A DNA stretch of 64,000 bases, taken from assembly GCA_030015575.1 (NCBI GenBank), contig JASDDO010000026.1:187203739-187267738 (forward strand), read 5' to 3'. The stretch's first letter is position 1; the number at the start of each line of letters is the position of its first letter. The notes under the pieces are model-generated. The model ran no database searches, was not told the origin of the DNA, and worked only from the letters and a program-made list of their open reading frames with translations. The position numbers and the translations under genes are program-made. Source of the DNA: Agapanthus africanus. Taxonomy: Eukaryota > Streptophyta > Magnoliopsida > Asparagales > Amaryllidaceae. Positions 48,526 through 62,827 of the stretch are shown piece by piece.

Positions 48526-48733
48526 AAAGAAATTAGGATTCGATAAGGATACGGAAATTGAATCACAAGAATGCATATAATCATGAAGGAATTTCAATCA
48601 ATAAGTTCTAAGGTCACTTAGGCGGAGTACCGTGTCGTGAGTATGCCGCGGAACACACACGCTACGCCACTCCGCTTCAGCTACCTACTCCATCATACCA
48701 GGGTCATCCTACACTCCGAAAGGTAAAACCTAC

Positions 48734-48745
48734 GCTCTGATACCA
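48734..48745 (-). other. Primer binding site of F (tRNA-Met type)
   Basis: Reverse complement TGGTATCAGAGC, four bases from the LTR. Confidence 0.85.
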
Positions 48746-48749
48746 ACTT

Positions 48750-51242
48750 TGTCACGACCCAAACTTTGGCCCGTGACCGGCACTTAACCACGTAACGTCT
48801 ACAGGCGTAACGCGACTAAGTAAGCCGAAACCCAGAATCAAAAACCATTAAAAGTAGTGGGTGTGAAAGCATTGGTTTAAAACATTTAGAAAACTCGAGT
48901 GAAAATCATTAAAGTTTGAGTTATTTTCTTAAAAATTTCGGCAGTACCTCCTTTATAAAAACTAGCCCCGAAATCGGGGACAAGACATGATATAAGTAAA
49001 AATACATATAATAAGAGTAAAGTATTCCCAAACGGGAGTAATCACGCCCAACGCCGGAAACAACCACCACAATAATAAAATACGACGCCGTAGCGAAGAA
49101 TGAGCAAAATAAGTGAAGACAGCATAAGAGATAAAACTGCATAAATAAAGCCGGCTCACACGAGCTCGACATCCAGAATACAAAATAATATACAATATCT
49201 TCCTCACAACTGGTCTCTAAGTCAATACATGAAATGGTAGATGGAGAATACTAGATTCAATAGAGCGTACAAATGGAAAATAAACGGATACCGCAAACCC
49301 ACCTATCAGCAACTCGGCTCACACACCAACTGCAGTGGTATCCGTAGCAAAAAGATACAAGAGATAGCCCTGCCGCAACTACTCTGAAGGGCAACCTGCA
49401 AACACTGTGGCACAACGGGGGTGAGTTGCCAACTCGTGAATAGTAAATAACATATAAAGGTAATCGCGAGTATGCACGTACAACGATACTCTAACATGTA
49501 CAATCAGATAACATCTATATGATGAACTGGGTATGAAATAATCATGCATAACAAGTGCAATCTAATAACATCTATATGATGAGCTGGGTATGCAATAATC
49601 ATGCAAAAGTACTCTACCAGGTACTAGACTACATGATGCAATGCATAACAATGAATGCTGAGCATGAGATAAAATATCATCTACACGGATCATCAACGTG
49701 GAAAAACCCCGGTGTCTCCCAAAAACACCCCAAAATCCTGATAACTCAGTCGCTGTCACTCTATCCGGCCCTCGATCCTGTAAATCTCATAGAAGCGTGG
49801 TGCCCAATATTAGCACCCCAAAACATCATGAAATACTCATGTCCAGTATCGACACGCAAATCCTCATGTATCGGGCTCCGTCAGTCCGGATCGGCCCACG
49901 GGCTCCGTCTGCGGAATCAGCCCTCGGCCCCGGCAGTACGTGTCGGCCTGTATCTATCTCTCAACTCTGGTCAGTATCCTCCGGATAACCGCTAGATCCA
50001 ACCAATCACCGGTAGGTAGTAGTCCATCTGCCAGGCTCACCGTCTACTGACAGCAAATCCGTTCTCGCCCCGGGGTACTATACTGGGTCCACCATGTACA
50101 CGCAATCGGCCTCATCTAGCTCCTCAATTCGGGTTCACATGTCACACGTCTCAGAACCGAGAAAACGCATGGTGGACGCACTGAAATATCATATTAAGAG
50201 AAACCGGGTTTTCAAAACAGTGCACATTTTCTTAAAATAATACCACGGTTCTCAAATCCAGAAATCACATGAATCCAAAACTCAATGCGTAAATCCATTC
50301 AATGTGTCGTACGCCGTATAAAATCGTACTATGAGTAAAAGGGGAAAACTGGTCTTTTAAAAGGATCCAGTTGAAAACATTTCATACGGTCCTCAAGTTT
50401 TCAAATCAAAGTCAGCATCATCTATGTATGTGTGAGAGTATGTATGTATGTAGGCATGGATGTACAAGTGTACGGTTCATAGCAATCCTATAGTGCGAGT
50501 GTCATGGCAATCATTAACGGTGTGAGTGTAACATAAAAATAGTTCTCGTGCAGCTTGAACCGTTAGTGACAGTGCGGTGTTCCATAACTACTATTTCTAT
50601 ATGCAACAAAAGATGGGTACGCTACAATAGTACATATGCACAAGTAATATACATATAAATATATACGCGACTACAATATCCTATCAAGCCCTGACGCTTA
50701 ACGCCATACGGGCGATTTCCCCGTAGATGTTAAATTTACTCACCTTGATCTCGTGCTAAGTATAGCCGACTATCTGCTTCCCCTTCTTTGCGGCGCCCAA
50801 AATCCCCGCCTGCGAACCTAGAAACACACAAGGAATACACATAAGCTAAAATCCTGCAAAAACGCGATATTAAAACCAAACGAGAAACTCGCGTTGCGAA
50901 CTAAACGCGTGCGTAAACGTAACGTGTGTGCATACGCCGAAAACCACCGCGACACGTTGTGACACACAGCAATACCAACTCAACTCGTATCGTACGTGTC
51001 GCGCAAGTCCCGCTACGCTAATTATAGGTAAACGGTCTCAGATTTAATCTGGAGCGAAAATAAGAAAATCAAATAAGACCAAAGCTCTCACAATATATAC
51101 CTGCAGACAACTACCTGCAAAAACTCAATAAATTCCCAAACATTTGGGCCGGCCACCATAGGGTTGATATCGGGCAAATTCAGGTAAAAGTGGTCCAGGT
51201 TTCTACATTACATTCCTAGCACAATTCATAGCCTAATGTATA
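48750..51242 (-). repeat. 5' LTR of F (part)
   Basis: Matches 39825-42532 closely except for the missing minisatellite, then stops where H inserted; the rest lies beyond the window. Short frames near 48921-49207 recur at 39996-40282 because both are LTR copies. Confidence 0.85.
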
Positions 51243-53436
51243 TGTAGGGTTCCTAGGCACACCCATGAGGTTCTACAAGTGATCAAACATGGCCAATTCA
51301 AAAATTTTCTATGTGCCGAGAAACCCTAAACTAGATCGTTACTAGAGGTAAGGCGATGCAAGCAAGTAAACGACTTTATTGCTAAAGGAAAGTGACTACA
51401 ACCTTTGTAGATCCGCTCCTCCACTGACTTAGCTCCGTGATGACGTCCCTCCGCTGTATCCATCGGAATCCTAGACTCTCGCGGTGGTTTCATCGGAGAA
51501 AAGATCGGGCTAGGTTGTCGACTTCGATGCCGAAGATGATCTACGTCGAGGCAACACAAGATCAAGCTCTAACTTCACCAAGTCATGAAACTTGTGAAGA
51601 AAACACCCTATACTACATGGCAAGTGGTAGAGGATGAAGAAATAGGAAGTGGGTTCACTTTAGAATTGGATTTCTCACTCTTTATCTCAAGTCACCATTG
51701 ATGCTAGCAAGCTTCTTTCTTCTTGAAGAAGAAGAAGAAGAAGAAAAAGAATATGATAAGAATAATATGAAATAAATGGAAATAAAGTCATTCTTATCAT
51801 TTTAACAACCATGGTTAAGTGTAGAGAATAAACCAAGGTTAGGTGAATGGTTAGGTTTAGGAAAGAAACAAGAATGGTCAAAGTTTCTTGAAGTTTCAAA
51901 GAAACAAACAAAAGAAGCAACCATATCTTTTCTTTCCCTAAAATAAATAAATGAATAAGTAAATAAATCAAACCCTAACCAATCACTTAAACATGGTTTA
52001 AAGTAAACCTACACCCAAGCTTGCATGTATCATCAAACATGATACAATCAAGTGCACAAAAATATATCACATATACAATGTGCACATCGAGTGAGAAAAT
52101 CCATTTTAAGTGAACAAATACTAGTTAATGCAAAGTAATATATCAAATATATAATTATACATTAAATCATTAAATCAACACTTGATTTAACGATCTGGTC
52201 ATATCGCATATGACCGACTAATATCCAATGTATCGACTTATCGAATCAATCCTCGATTCGATAACTAGGTTATATCCCATACAACCAATCGATACATTCA
52301 TCGCGAGAATAGAATACGGTATCACATACACGCATTATTCTCGGTCTCGCACATACCTCATATGCGCTCCTATTTTGTTTCACTTGAGCCAGGAAACCTC
52401 TGTGTAGGACTCTAAAGACTCGTCAATACGCCGACAGCAGGTGATGATCATATCAAACACCCACAAGCCGCAAGCGGTCTGCTAAACGTAACGGCCACCC
52501 GGGTATTGAGCGATCAGAAGATCGATAAGCAAGCCCGCTCACACTCCTGTGAATCCAACCAGTAACACTTACCGTACAGTCCGGTCTGTTCGTCTGATAT
52601 GTCGCATATCTTGTCTAGGGGTGGTAAATGTCAGACCCCAATAGCTTGATAAGTCATGCCGACGTAAGGTCCATAACAATGGTGAAACTACTGATAACTC
52701 TTACCAGTAAATCACAGCAATCCTGGCCAGGGATTTCCAGTTATGGCCAGTCGTGCATAGCGCAACATCAACCCCCAATACCGGGAGAGACGAATCCCCT
52801 CCTATCGCTCATTGTCTCCATGTGAATCGGGACTGTACCCAAAAACCACCTGTTTGCACGACTCAGTAGAGCTGTGGTAGGGTGGAAATCAAAGCACAAT
52901 GGGAGACACACAAGACTCTATGACGATCTCGGGTTAACAGACTAAGCTGTACCAGTGTCACCAGAGAACTGCCATCTGACGTGAGATATAATACCATCTG
53001 GGAGTTCTCGGGGAGTCCGTTCAGTGTACCCAGTCTCCACTGAGCAACCGCATACCATCTCCGATGTTAAACACCAATGGATATGGGATCATCCATCGCC
53101 CATCACATGGGTCGAGAAGATATACGCTAGTCTACTCTGGAATATCGATGCCCCGTCTCGATATTCCCACGACTAGGAACATTGAAGGATGTACTCATGG
53201 ACTACCCAGGCCCCACTAGTATGATCTGCATCATAGTCATGGAAGTCGAGTACACATCCTAAGGGCTTTATCAACATGTAATAGAGAGACTGAAAGTATA
53301 CATGTTAAGATAAAGAGCAACCAGATAGCGTACTATCATGTCGAGCAAGAAAGTCCTACCTATATATGTCCCAGCATCCACTACAATATACATCCAATGT
53401 ACAGTAATGGCCTCTAGGGCATACATATAACTAACA
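51243..53436 (-). repeat. 3' LTR of H
   Basis: About 2.2 kb. It ends CTAACA before ATCTCCCACTTGC. It shares the ACCGGGAGAGACGA and GGGACTGTACCCA blocks with A, B, C and G. Confidence 0.78.
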
Positions 53437-55855
53437 ATCTCCCACTTGCACTAGGGCCATCTGTAGCAGTGGTTGCAGTATCTAATACTCAACCATCCCT
53501 TATAAGTCTCTCTCTGGGAATAAGCCTTTGTGAGTGGATCCGCCGTGTTGTCCTCTGAGTCTACTCTCCTAACCTCGATCACCCTGGAGATCAACTATCT
53601 CCATGATCAGGTGATGCTGCCTCAGAATATGTCTGGGTCACTGATAGGACCAGCGTTCCTAGGCCAAAGCCACACTTCCATTGTCATACAATGGCAGAAA
53701 CCTAGTTCATCTTATGAACCAATATACACCCAAACTGCCTCTTTGGTAGTATCTTTAATAGCGATGTTACCAGCCTTTATCGTCTAGTTTGCCACGGTAT
53801 CTAACTTGGAACTCTTCCAACATACCGTCCCTTCACTGAGGGTAAAGACAATGCCTGCGACTGACATTCAGTCGTCCTTATCACCCTGGAACCTTTCCAG
53901 TGATTCTCCCCAAGATCGATTGATACTATCTTACTACAGCTAGTGAGAATCCTAACATCCATTTAGATCTATCTTATAGACCCAAATCCTAGGATTTAGG
54001 AGGTATCAACTTTATCCTATATGGAGAATCCATGTGATAAGAGGAGATTGACCGAGCGTAGCATAGGAAACTCTTTTCCTATCAGGAGTATGTTGTCCAC
54101 GTACAATACGAGGATGACCACCTTACTCTCTACTACCTTTTTGTATATACAAGGTTCATCTACTATTTTGATAAATTCAAACTCTTTGACTATCGCATCA
54201 AAACAGACGTTCCAACTCCGCGATGCCTGCTTTATCCTGTAAAGCAACTTCCACATGTTTCCGCTGCTCCCACTGTTTACGAAGCCCTCTGGCAGTGCTC
54301 TTATAGACGTTCTCTTCTAAAACATTTTACAAAAGCAGTCATGGCAACCAATCACCAGATATCGTAGTCATGGTGTGAAGAAATGTTAAGTAGGATCCGG
54401 ATGGACTTAAGCATAGCCACTTGGAAAAGGTTTCATCATTATCCACGCCTGGTCGATGACGAAAACCTTCAACAAGTCTAGCTTTGAAAGTCTCAACTTT
54501 ACCATCTATACCAAGTAATCTTCTCAAGATATACTTGCTCCTGATGGGGATTTAACCCTTCAGATATAGCATCCAAAGTCCATACTTTGTTGGTGTACAT
54601 GGATTCCATCTCAGATCGCTAAGCATCCAGCCATTCTTACAGAGTCCCTACTCTCGATGGCCTGCTCGAAGCTAGTTGGGTCATCATCTCATGATGCATT
54701 CCCCGCTCCCACTGTCATCGAGAAACCGAAGTATCTCTCGGGTGGATGAGAAACCCTACCAGATCGGCGGAGAGGCTGAGGTTCGTCGGGAACTATTGAA
54801 TCCTTTGGTTCTATCAAATCATCAGCTGCAGTTTTGTATAGCTGGAACCTTTCCAATTCTACAGACTGACATTGCCTCAATCTTGTCCGGATTTTTCTTT
54901 AGACATAGGCCGGACAATCCCAAATCTTAACTTACTTAAGAGATAGGCTCTTCCCATATCATATCTCATATGGAATGGTAGGCAGTGATCTGATTCGAAC
55001 CTAATTCAATAGGTATGCAGCTTCTCAAGTGCATAACCCCAAAAGGAAATTGGTAACTCAGTAGTACTCATCATAGAGCACACTATATCTAATACGGTGC
55101 GATTGCTCCGCCCTGATACACCGCTGTGCTGTGGTGTATTCAGAGGAGTAATACTGAGAGAGAATCTCATTTTCTTTTAGAATAGTCCAAGAATTCCATG
55201 CACAAGTATTCTCCTCCCTGATCTTATCATAGGACATAATACTTATACCCGTATTTTGATTCCCTACTTCTAACTTATATTCTGTGAATATCTCAGAAGG
55301 TTCGGACTTATGTTTCAACAGGAACATATGACTGAATCTTGAGAGATCATCAGAGAACGTAATGAAGTATAAAGAACCGGTCCTGGCTTGTGTAGACAGG
55401 GGACCTTACATACATCATCATGTATCAGTCCCAAGAGTTTACTAACTCTTTCTCTGTTTCCAGTAAACGGAGCTATGGTCATCTAATCTTTGTGACATGA
55501 CTGGCAAGTTTCACAAGATGTAAATTCAAACTGATTTAAATATGCATCTAAAATGTAACTTCAGCCAGTCGGGTCGCATTGATATGACCTAGTCTACAAT
55601 GCCTCAAGAAGGATTCGTTCATTTCTGAACTCTTCCTCTTGTGTGTGTTCTGTATACTAGGAACTGTAGTTTGATTTAGAACTTCAATGCTTTTAGATAA
55701 CGTGCCTGAACCGATCAACTTTTGATATAGGAAATGTTCAAAACATTATCCAACAATACAAAATTATATCTTTTCTTTACTAATAAAGAGACTGATATGA
55801 TTTTGTATATCAGGTTCGGTATCTAATTGTAAGGTTAGTATGGCACCCTATGAAG
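53437..55855 (-). pseudogene. Decayed Copia pol of H (integrase to RNase H)
   Basis: Fragments match G: RT around YVDNILLIGKEFPMLRSV, the RT start near VETFKARLVEGFRHRPGVD, the linker RRSGRVSHPPERYFGF, and an integrase piece near MFLLKHKSEPSEIF. Heavily broken. Confidence 0.78.
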
Positions 55856-57919
55856 TGTTTTGAAGCATCACATGACCCAAAGTTATAATTTTTAAGGTGC
55901 TAAACTAACATGCAAAGGGATCGATCCTAGAAAATTAGGGTTATGAAACTTTAAACTAGAAAAGATTAGGGTTTGAAGGCTACAACCTTTGTAGCTCCCC
56001 TTTGCTAGACTCCTTGGTGTCTTGGGTGTTGAATCGAGGTCCTCTTGAAGTTTCCTTGCGTCCACGACGATCCACCACGGAGCACTCCGTCCAAGCTCGC
56101 TTCTTTGGAAAACCGAAGGAAACACTCTAATCAAGTCGGCTAGACTTGAGTAGAATGATGTTGTGGTTTGGAATCTCACTTCAAAAACCTATTTTTATGA
56201 GTATTTTACTCTCTTATAAGAACTAGAGAGCAAAGCATGGAGGTTGATAAAGATGGTGGCTAAAATGAACAAGAGGTGTAGAAAATAACCTTGAGTTAAG
56301 AAAACAAATGAAATATATATCACTATATATATTTATTTCCTTCTTAACTTCAACCATGATTAAATCATAGATAGTTAATTTAACTTGGGTTTTAAATGAT
56401 AAAGAGAAGGATAACCCTTAGTTAGTGGTAGTTGAGATAGGTTAGGTTAGAAGACGAATGTAGAAGCAAGAATGTTTATTCTTTCCTTTTTCATTTTACT
56501 TTAAAACCAAAATTAAATAATTATCCATTGTTTAATCTATGGTGTGAGGCTTATATTGCCACCATTTCCATATGCAATCAACCATGATGGATGGGTGTAT
56601 GTATGTGTACATGTATGCACATCTACATGTGCATGAAATTAGAAAGGAAGAAAGAAACACATGCATGCATGCATACATCCATCAAACCCTAGAAAGGTTT
56701 CAAGTGAGAATACTAATGGTTAGATGATAAATCAACACTTAATTTATCAATCCGGTCATATCTCATATGACCCCACCAAAAGCAGTTCACCCGATCAATG
56801 TTCGGTATCATATATGCACATTTCTATCGGGTGCATGCGCATATCGCATACGCGCACCACAACGTTTCGCCTGGACTGGGCAACTCCTTTGTGGGACTCT
56901 AAGACTCGTCAATACGCCGGCAGAGGGTAATGATCATATCAAGTACCCTCAAGCCGCAAGCGGTCAGCTAAACGTAACGGCCACCCGGGTATTGAGCGAT
57001 CAGAAGACAACAAGCGAACCTGCTACAACTCCCGTCGAGCCATCTGGCAACACTACCGTACAGTCCGGTCTCTTCGTCAGATATGCTGCATATCGAGCCT
57101 AGGGATGGTCACGTCGACCCCAATAACTCAATAAGTCGTGCCGGTGAATGGTCTATAACAGATCGAGAAACTACTGATAACACTTATCAGCAAATCTCAG
57201 CAGCCCTGGCCAGGGACTTGCTGTTATAACCAGTCGGGCACAGCACAGCATCAACTCCCAATACCGGGAGAGACGAAACCCCTCCTATCGCTCATCGTCT
57301 TCGGGTGTCTCGGGACTGTACCCAACGGCCACCTGTTTGCACGACTCAGTAGAGCCGTGGTAGGGTGGCAATCAAAGTACAGTGGGAGAACACACAAGCC
57401 TCCATGACGATCTCGGGTCTACAGACTAACCTGTACCAGTGTCACCTGAGAACTGCTATCCGACGATAGATATAATTCCATATAGGAGTTCTCGGTGAGT
57501 CCGTCCAGTGTACCCAGTCACCACTGAGCACCCGTATATGATCTTGATGTCAAACATCGATGAATGTGGGAACATCCATCGCCCATCGTATGGGTCTAGT
57601 ATCATATACGCTAGTCTACTCTGGTATATCGATGCCCCGTCTCGATATACCTACGACTAGGGACCTTCCAGGATATACTTATAGACTACAGATGTCCCAC
57701 TAGTATGATCTCCATCATAATCAGAGTAGTCAAGCCGATATCCTCAGGGCTTTATCAGCATGTATGAATGAATAAAAGCATGATCAAATCAACATGTCAG
57801 ATAAAGAAGAACCAGATAGCATACTATCATGTCGAGCAAGAATGCAAACTGAATATATATACATGTATAGATACATCGACTATCACATAATGGCCTTTAG
57901 GGCATACATATATCCAACA
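55856..57919 (-). repeat. 3' LTR of G
   Basis: About 2.06 kb, ending ATCCAACA before the polypurine complement. It contains the conserved hairpin at 57340-57359 and the ACCGGGAGAGACGA block near 57260. Confidence 0.78.
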
Positions 57920-57933
57920 ATCTCCCACTTGCA
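57920..57933 (-). other. Polypurine tract of G
   Basis: Reverse complement GTGCAAGTGGGAGAT before TGTTGG, as in A and B. Confidence 0.85.
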
Positions 57934-58455
57934 CTAAGGCCAATTATTGGCGTATCTCATACCCAACATCTCAAAAAGTCGCTCATGCTGCGGCTGAGGG
58001 AGGGCCTTGGTGAATAGATCCGCGGCGTTGTTCTTTGTGTCTACTCTCTTAATCTCGATCTCGCGGCGATCTACAATCTCCCGGATCAAATGAAAGCGCC
58101 TCAGGATATGTCTGGACCGCTGATGGGATCTGGGCTCCTTGGCTAACGCCATCGCCCCATTATTGTCACAATACAAAGGTATTGGATCAATAATGGTTGG
58201 AACTACTCCTAGCTCCGAGACGAATTTCTTCATCCAGACGGCTTCCTTGGCGGCATCATTTGCAGTAATGTACTCAGCTTCCATCGTAGAGTCTGCAACG
58301 GTATCTTGTTTGGAACTCTTCCAACTTACCGCCCCTCCATTGAGGGTAAATACAAATCCTGAGATAGATTTGCTGTCATCCTTATCGCTCTGGAAGCTCG
58401 AATCGGTAAAGGCCTCCATTTGGAGATCTGTATTACCATACACCAAGAACAATTC
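57934..58455 (-). pseudogene. RNase H region of G
   Basis: Copia RNase H with AFTDSSFQSDKDDSKSISG, SSKQDTVADSTMEAEYI and LYCDNNGAMALAKEP, ending TKALPQPQHERLFEMLGM. The motifs are all present. It degrades the RNA strand during reverse transcription. Confidence 0.88.
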
Positions 58456-59500
58456 TTTAGTCCTTCGTAATTACTTAAGAATGTTCTTCACAGCTGTCCA
58501 GTGGTTCTCCCCTGGGTTGGATTGATACCTGCTTACGACACTAAGTGCATAAGCTACATCTGGGCGTGTACATAACATCGCATACATTATGGATCCTACT
58601 GCCGAAGCATAAGGTATAATGCTCATGCGAGCTCTCTCTTCATCGGTCTTTGGACAAGAATCCTTGGAGAGAGTGACTCCATGGCAAGCGGGTAAGGCAC
58701 CCCGCTTGGAGTCTTCCATACTAAACCTCTTTAGGATGGTGTTGATGTACCTGGTTTGGGACAATCCCAATAACTTTCTGGATCTATCCCTATAGATCCT
58801 TATGCCCAGGATGTATGTGGCATCACCCAGGTCCTTCATGGAGAACCTCAGTGATAAGAATGATTTGACCGACTGTAGCATAGGAATATCATTTCCTATC
58901 AGAAGAATATCATCCACGTACAATACGAGGAATGTGACAGCTCTTCCTACAGCCTTCTTATAAACACAAGGTTCATCTGGATTTTTGATGAAATCAAACT
59001 CTTTGATAACATCATCGAAACAGATGTTCCAACTCCGAGATGCCTACTTTAACCCATATATGGATTTAAGCAATCTACATGCTTTCTCGCTGCTCCCACT
59101 GTCAATGAAGCCCTCTGGCTGATCCATATAAACGCATTCTTCTAAATTTCCATTTAGAAATGCTGTTTTAACGTCCATCTGCCAGATTTCATAGTCGTAG
59201 TGAGCAGCAATAGCAAGTAGGATCCGAATGGATTTAAGCATGGCTACGGGCGAAAAAGTTTCGTCATAGTCCAAACCTGGTCTTTGACGAAAACCTTTTG
59301 CTACAAGTCTTGCCTTATAGGTCTCTACCTGCCCATCTACACCAATCTTTCTTTTAAAGATCCATTTGCACCCTACAGGTTTTACCCCAGGGGATACAAC
59401 GTCCAAAGTCCATACTTTGTTGGTGTACATAGACTCCATTTCGGATCTCATGGCATCCAGCCACTTCACAGAGTCACCACTCGTGATAGCTTGCTGAAAA
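58455..59500 (-). pseudogene. Reverse transcriptase region of G
   Basis: Motifs in order: VGCKWIFKRKIGVDGQVETY, KARLVAKGFRQRPGLDYDET, WQMDVKTAFLNGNLEECVYM and YVDDILLIGND (catalytic YVDD). The region shows a few breaks. Confidence 0.88.
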
Positions 59501-60700
59501 CTGGTAGGATCATCATCATCCATGATGCAATCTTCTCCGTTACCATCAATGAGGAAACCGTAGTACCTCTCCGGTGGGCGAGAAGTCCTACCAGATCTAT
59601 GGAGTGGCCGAGGTTCTTCAGTTTCTGCTGCAACAGCCGGTTCAACCAAATCGTCATTTGTAGTTTGTGTCTCCAGAACCTCTAGATCCACCACCTTGCC
59701 ATCATCTTTGTCTGTGAAAAACTCTTTTTCTAAGAATGTGGCATGCTGAGAAACAAACACCTTTTGTTCCTCTTTGTGGTAGAATAGATATCCATAAGAA
59801 TTCTTTGGATATCCCACAAAGTTACACATGACCGACCGTGTCTCGAGTTTGTCCGGATTCTGCTTTTTAACATAGGCCGGGAAACCCCAAATCTTAATTC
59901 TCTTAAGAGATGGTCTCTTCCCATTCCATATCTCATATGGCGTGGTAGACACGGCTTTGGTTGGAACCCTGTTCAGCAGATATGCTGCAGTCTCCAATGC
60001 ATGCCCCCAAAACGAGACTGGTAACTCAGCGTCACTCATCATGGACCGGACCATATCTAATAGGGTCCTATTCCGTCGTTCTGACACACCGTTGTGCTGT
60101 GGTGTGTAAGGAGGAGTGAGCTGAGAGAGAATCCCATTCTCTTTTAGGAAGTTTGCAAATTCTGTACTGAGATACTCTCCACCTCGATCTGATCGAAGCA
60201 TCTTAATACTCAAGCCGGTTTGTTTTTCTACTTCTTGTTTATATGCAACGAATTTCTCGAAAGCGTCGGATTTGTGCTTTAATAAAAATACATGATCGAA
60301 TCTTGAGAAATCGTCGGTGAATGTAATGAAGTATGAAAAACCGCCTCTAGCCTGTGTAGACATTGGCCCACATACATCACTATGTATGAGGCCAAGGAGC
60401 TGAGTAGCTCTTTCTCCGTGTCCGGTAAACGGAGTTTTGGTCATTTTACCCTTGATACAAGACTGGCAAGTCGCATAAGATTTATATTCAAAAGAGTTTA
60501 AATATCCATCTTTATGTAACTTGTTTAGTCTTGTTTCGTTAATATGACCAAGTCTACAATGCCAAAGAAAAGCTTCATTTAATTCTGAAAGTTTTCTTTT
60601 ATTAGTGTGTTGTATACTGAAAACTGTATGTTGATTTAGGACATATATTCCGTTATTAAGCGTACCATACCCAACCAACATTTGATTTAGGTGAATGTTC
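59500..60700 (-). pseudogene. GAG-pre-integrase and integrase region of G
   Basis: Pre-integrase zinc-binding segment WHCRLGHINETRLNKL, integrase core IHSDVCGPMSTQARGG, TDDFSRFDHVFLLKHKS, and LTPPYTPQHNGVSERRNRTL, then a linker with LHRSGRTSRPPERYYGF. This is the Copia order (integrase before RT), which sets it apart from F. Confidence 0.88.
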
Positions 60701-60799
60701 ATAACATTGTTCTGCAACACAAAATTATATCCTTCATTGTCCAACAAAGAAACGGATATTATATTACATAGCATACTTGGTACAAAATAACATGGATTC

Positions 60800-61856
60800 A
60801 AAATCAAAATACATCCAGATGGAAACCCCAAGTGATACTCTCCCACTGCGACTGTATGTACATTGGAACCATTTCCAACCGGAGAGTATGGTCACCTGTC
60901 CTCAAAACCTTGCTATTTCTCAGCCCCTGCATAGAATTGCAAATGTGAGAACCTGAACCGGTATCCAATACCCAGGAAGCAGAGTTTATAGAAAAACAGT
61001 TTTCAGTCACAAACGCACCTGAAGCAGAAGCATCACCATGCTTCTTCTTGAGACTTAAGTACTCCGTGCAATTGCGCTTCCAATGTCCTGTCTTGTGGCA
61101 ATGAAAACATTCGCCTTTCCCCGAGTCTCCAGCCTTGGACTTTCCCTTTCCCTTCACTTTTTTAACTCCGCCCTTAGGATTAGTGGGTTTCTTATTTTTC
61201 TTTCCCTTGGCCTTGGCTTTCGGGCGAGAAGAGGAAGACTGTCCAATAGTCATAACGGGAGTTTTTGCTAACTTCATAGTGCTCTCTGCACTCCTTAACA
61301 TATTAAGGAGTTCAGGGAGGTCCTTCTCCATGCCATGCATGTTGAAGTTCACTATGAACTGAGCAAAGGTGGAGGGGAGGGACTGCAGAATAATATCTAT
61401 ATATTGTTCATTGTCCATTGTCCATCCAAGGTCCTCAAGCTCTTCTATAAGAGCTATCATCTTCAACACATGGTCTCCTACTGGTGTGCCAGGGGCCATT
61501 CGCATCTGAAACAGTTTCTTTGATGCTTCGTATCGTAATACGCGGGATTGCTCCCCATACAACTCCTTTGTATGGAGCAGTATCCCGTGAATGTCCATGT
61601 CCACGTGTTGCTTTTGATGTGTGTTATCCATCGATGCAAGCGCGAGGCATGTGGCCGTGGCACAGTCAGCGTCCCATGTCTTGCGGACTTCAATGTCCGC
61701 AACTGAGGATTTTGGACCTGGGACGGGCGGGGCTGAAGCCGTGAGGACATATGATACTTTATCATAAGTCAAGGCGATCTTCAGATTCCTTAGCCAGTCT
61801 TTATAGTTGGTCCCATTCAGTTTGTTTTTATCTAGTAGAAGCTTAAGTCCAGTCAT
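60800..61856 (-). pseudogene. Gag-protease region of G
   Basis: Starts MTGLKLLLDKNKLNGTNYKD with the upstream leader in place. It has a Copia Gag domain, a Lys/Gly-rich basic stretch, a CX2CX4HX4C knuckle CFHCHKTGHWKRNC, and the protease motif VLDTGSGSHI. The motifs look complete here, though the element as a whole carries a few breaks. Confidence 0.88.
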
Positions 61857-62301
61857 TGGTATCTGCCATTAAGAGAGAGAAAAGAATACACTCAGCGAAA
61901 GCTCTTGCATAGATTATATTGGTTTATTATCTTGTCTAATCGATGTTTCCCACTGCTTTTTATCAAGTTTTTCTTTCAAACCTTAAAAAGAAAAACTAGC
62001 CAGGATTAATTACAGTCTACAACTTCGCTAACCGTTCAGCCAGGCCAGTGTCGGTACTTTGAGGGAGCTTCCCCGTGCTTTCGCACGGACCTAATTAGAG
62101 TAAACCTCGTTTTCCCAGAGGCGGAGCCCCGTTAACACCTTTCTAGACACCTAATGAGTTAGCTAATTGTAAACTGTAAAACTCTCCTAGGAGCAACTAT
62201 TGCCCACAGTGGGATCGGGATCCAACCATCATATGTAAGGTATGCAATCTCATTGCAAATTTCAACTATTGAAATTCCCGATGTGGTTTTTACCCCTAAT
62301 A

Positions 62302-62508
62302 CTCGTGACCTTAGCTAAGGTCAACAAATCACGAGCACTAGTCAAGCTCAACCCGTCATTTCTTGATTAATTAGACCCGTTCACATGACCCTTGGCTAAG
62401 GTCAACAAAGTCATATGCCCGTCCTAATTAATCTGCATCATATGCGTTTGTAGGAAGACATCACTTAGCTACCGTACACTACGTCTTGGCTAAGGTCAAC
62501 AAACGTAG
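62302..62508 (-). other. Three-hairpin leader cassette of element G
   Basis: Hairpins at 62302-62335 (CTCGTGA/TCACGAG), 62382-62417 (CATATGAC/GTCATGTG with one G-U pair) and 62479-62508 (CTACGT/ACGTAG). The core is TTTGTTGACCTTAGC(T/C)AAGG. It ends about 450 nt upstream of the Gag start. Confidence 0.78.
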
Positions 62509-62827
62509 CACGAATACTAAGTACTCTACTTCCTAAAATGACGGAGGGTTGCGAATGATTTTTAAGAAAATCTTTAACGCTTTGAACTTGATATCGTTGT
62601 AGAATCAAACAGTTTTCAAAAGGAGTGGCTTAAGCTCCGCAGTTTTGAAATATAGCTTTTTCATAAATAGCCGAGTGGTTTTTAAATCCGATTCTACAAC
62701 ATCTTTTTAGGTTTATTTTCTTTACATTAATCACATTAATGTAATCCCATCATTTAAGTCCTTAAGCCAATCACAGAAAAGAAACGAAAATAACACGTAC
62801 GCTTATGCCATCCGCATTCGCCGCAAT

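Larger units (their letters stand above)
39825..51242 (-). mobile_element. Del/Tekay-type chromovirus F (minus strand)
   Basis: Left LTR 39825-43751, internal 43752-48749, right LTR 48750-51242, where element H interrupts it. Order on the minus strand is Gag, protease, RT, RNase H, integrase with a chromodomain-like C terminus, as in Ty3/gypsy chromoviruses. The long LTRs and the C-terminal motifs (RILDR-like [14 protein letters not shown]) point to Del/Tekay. It is broken at several places. The two LTRs differ by a few percent, so it is older than A. It inserted into the LTR of E. Confidence 0.88.
51243..55855 (-). mobile_element. Copia-type element H (3' part, broken)
   Basis: 3' LTR 51243-53436, polypurine tract, then a decayed pol (53437-55855) up to where element G interrupts it. 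The left flank GTATA (51238-51242) is the predicted target duplication, since intact LTR of F reads GTATA-TGTTTGC at that point. H and G share LTR and pol homology, but H is older and heavily broken. A GAA repeat lies at about 51722-51748. Confidence 0.8.

Noticed and set aside
48921-49207. Small hydrophobic proteins duplicated at 39996-40282
   Set aside because: Both lie in the two LTRs of F and run through non-coding sequence.
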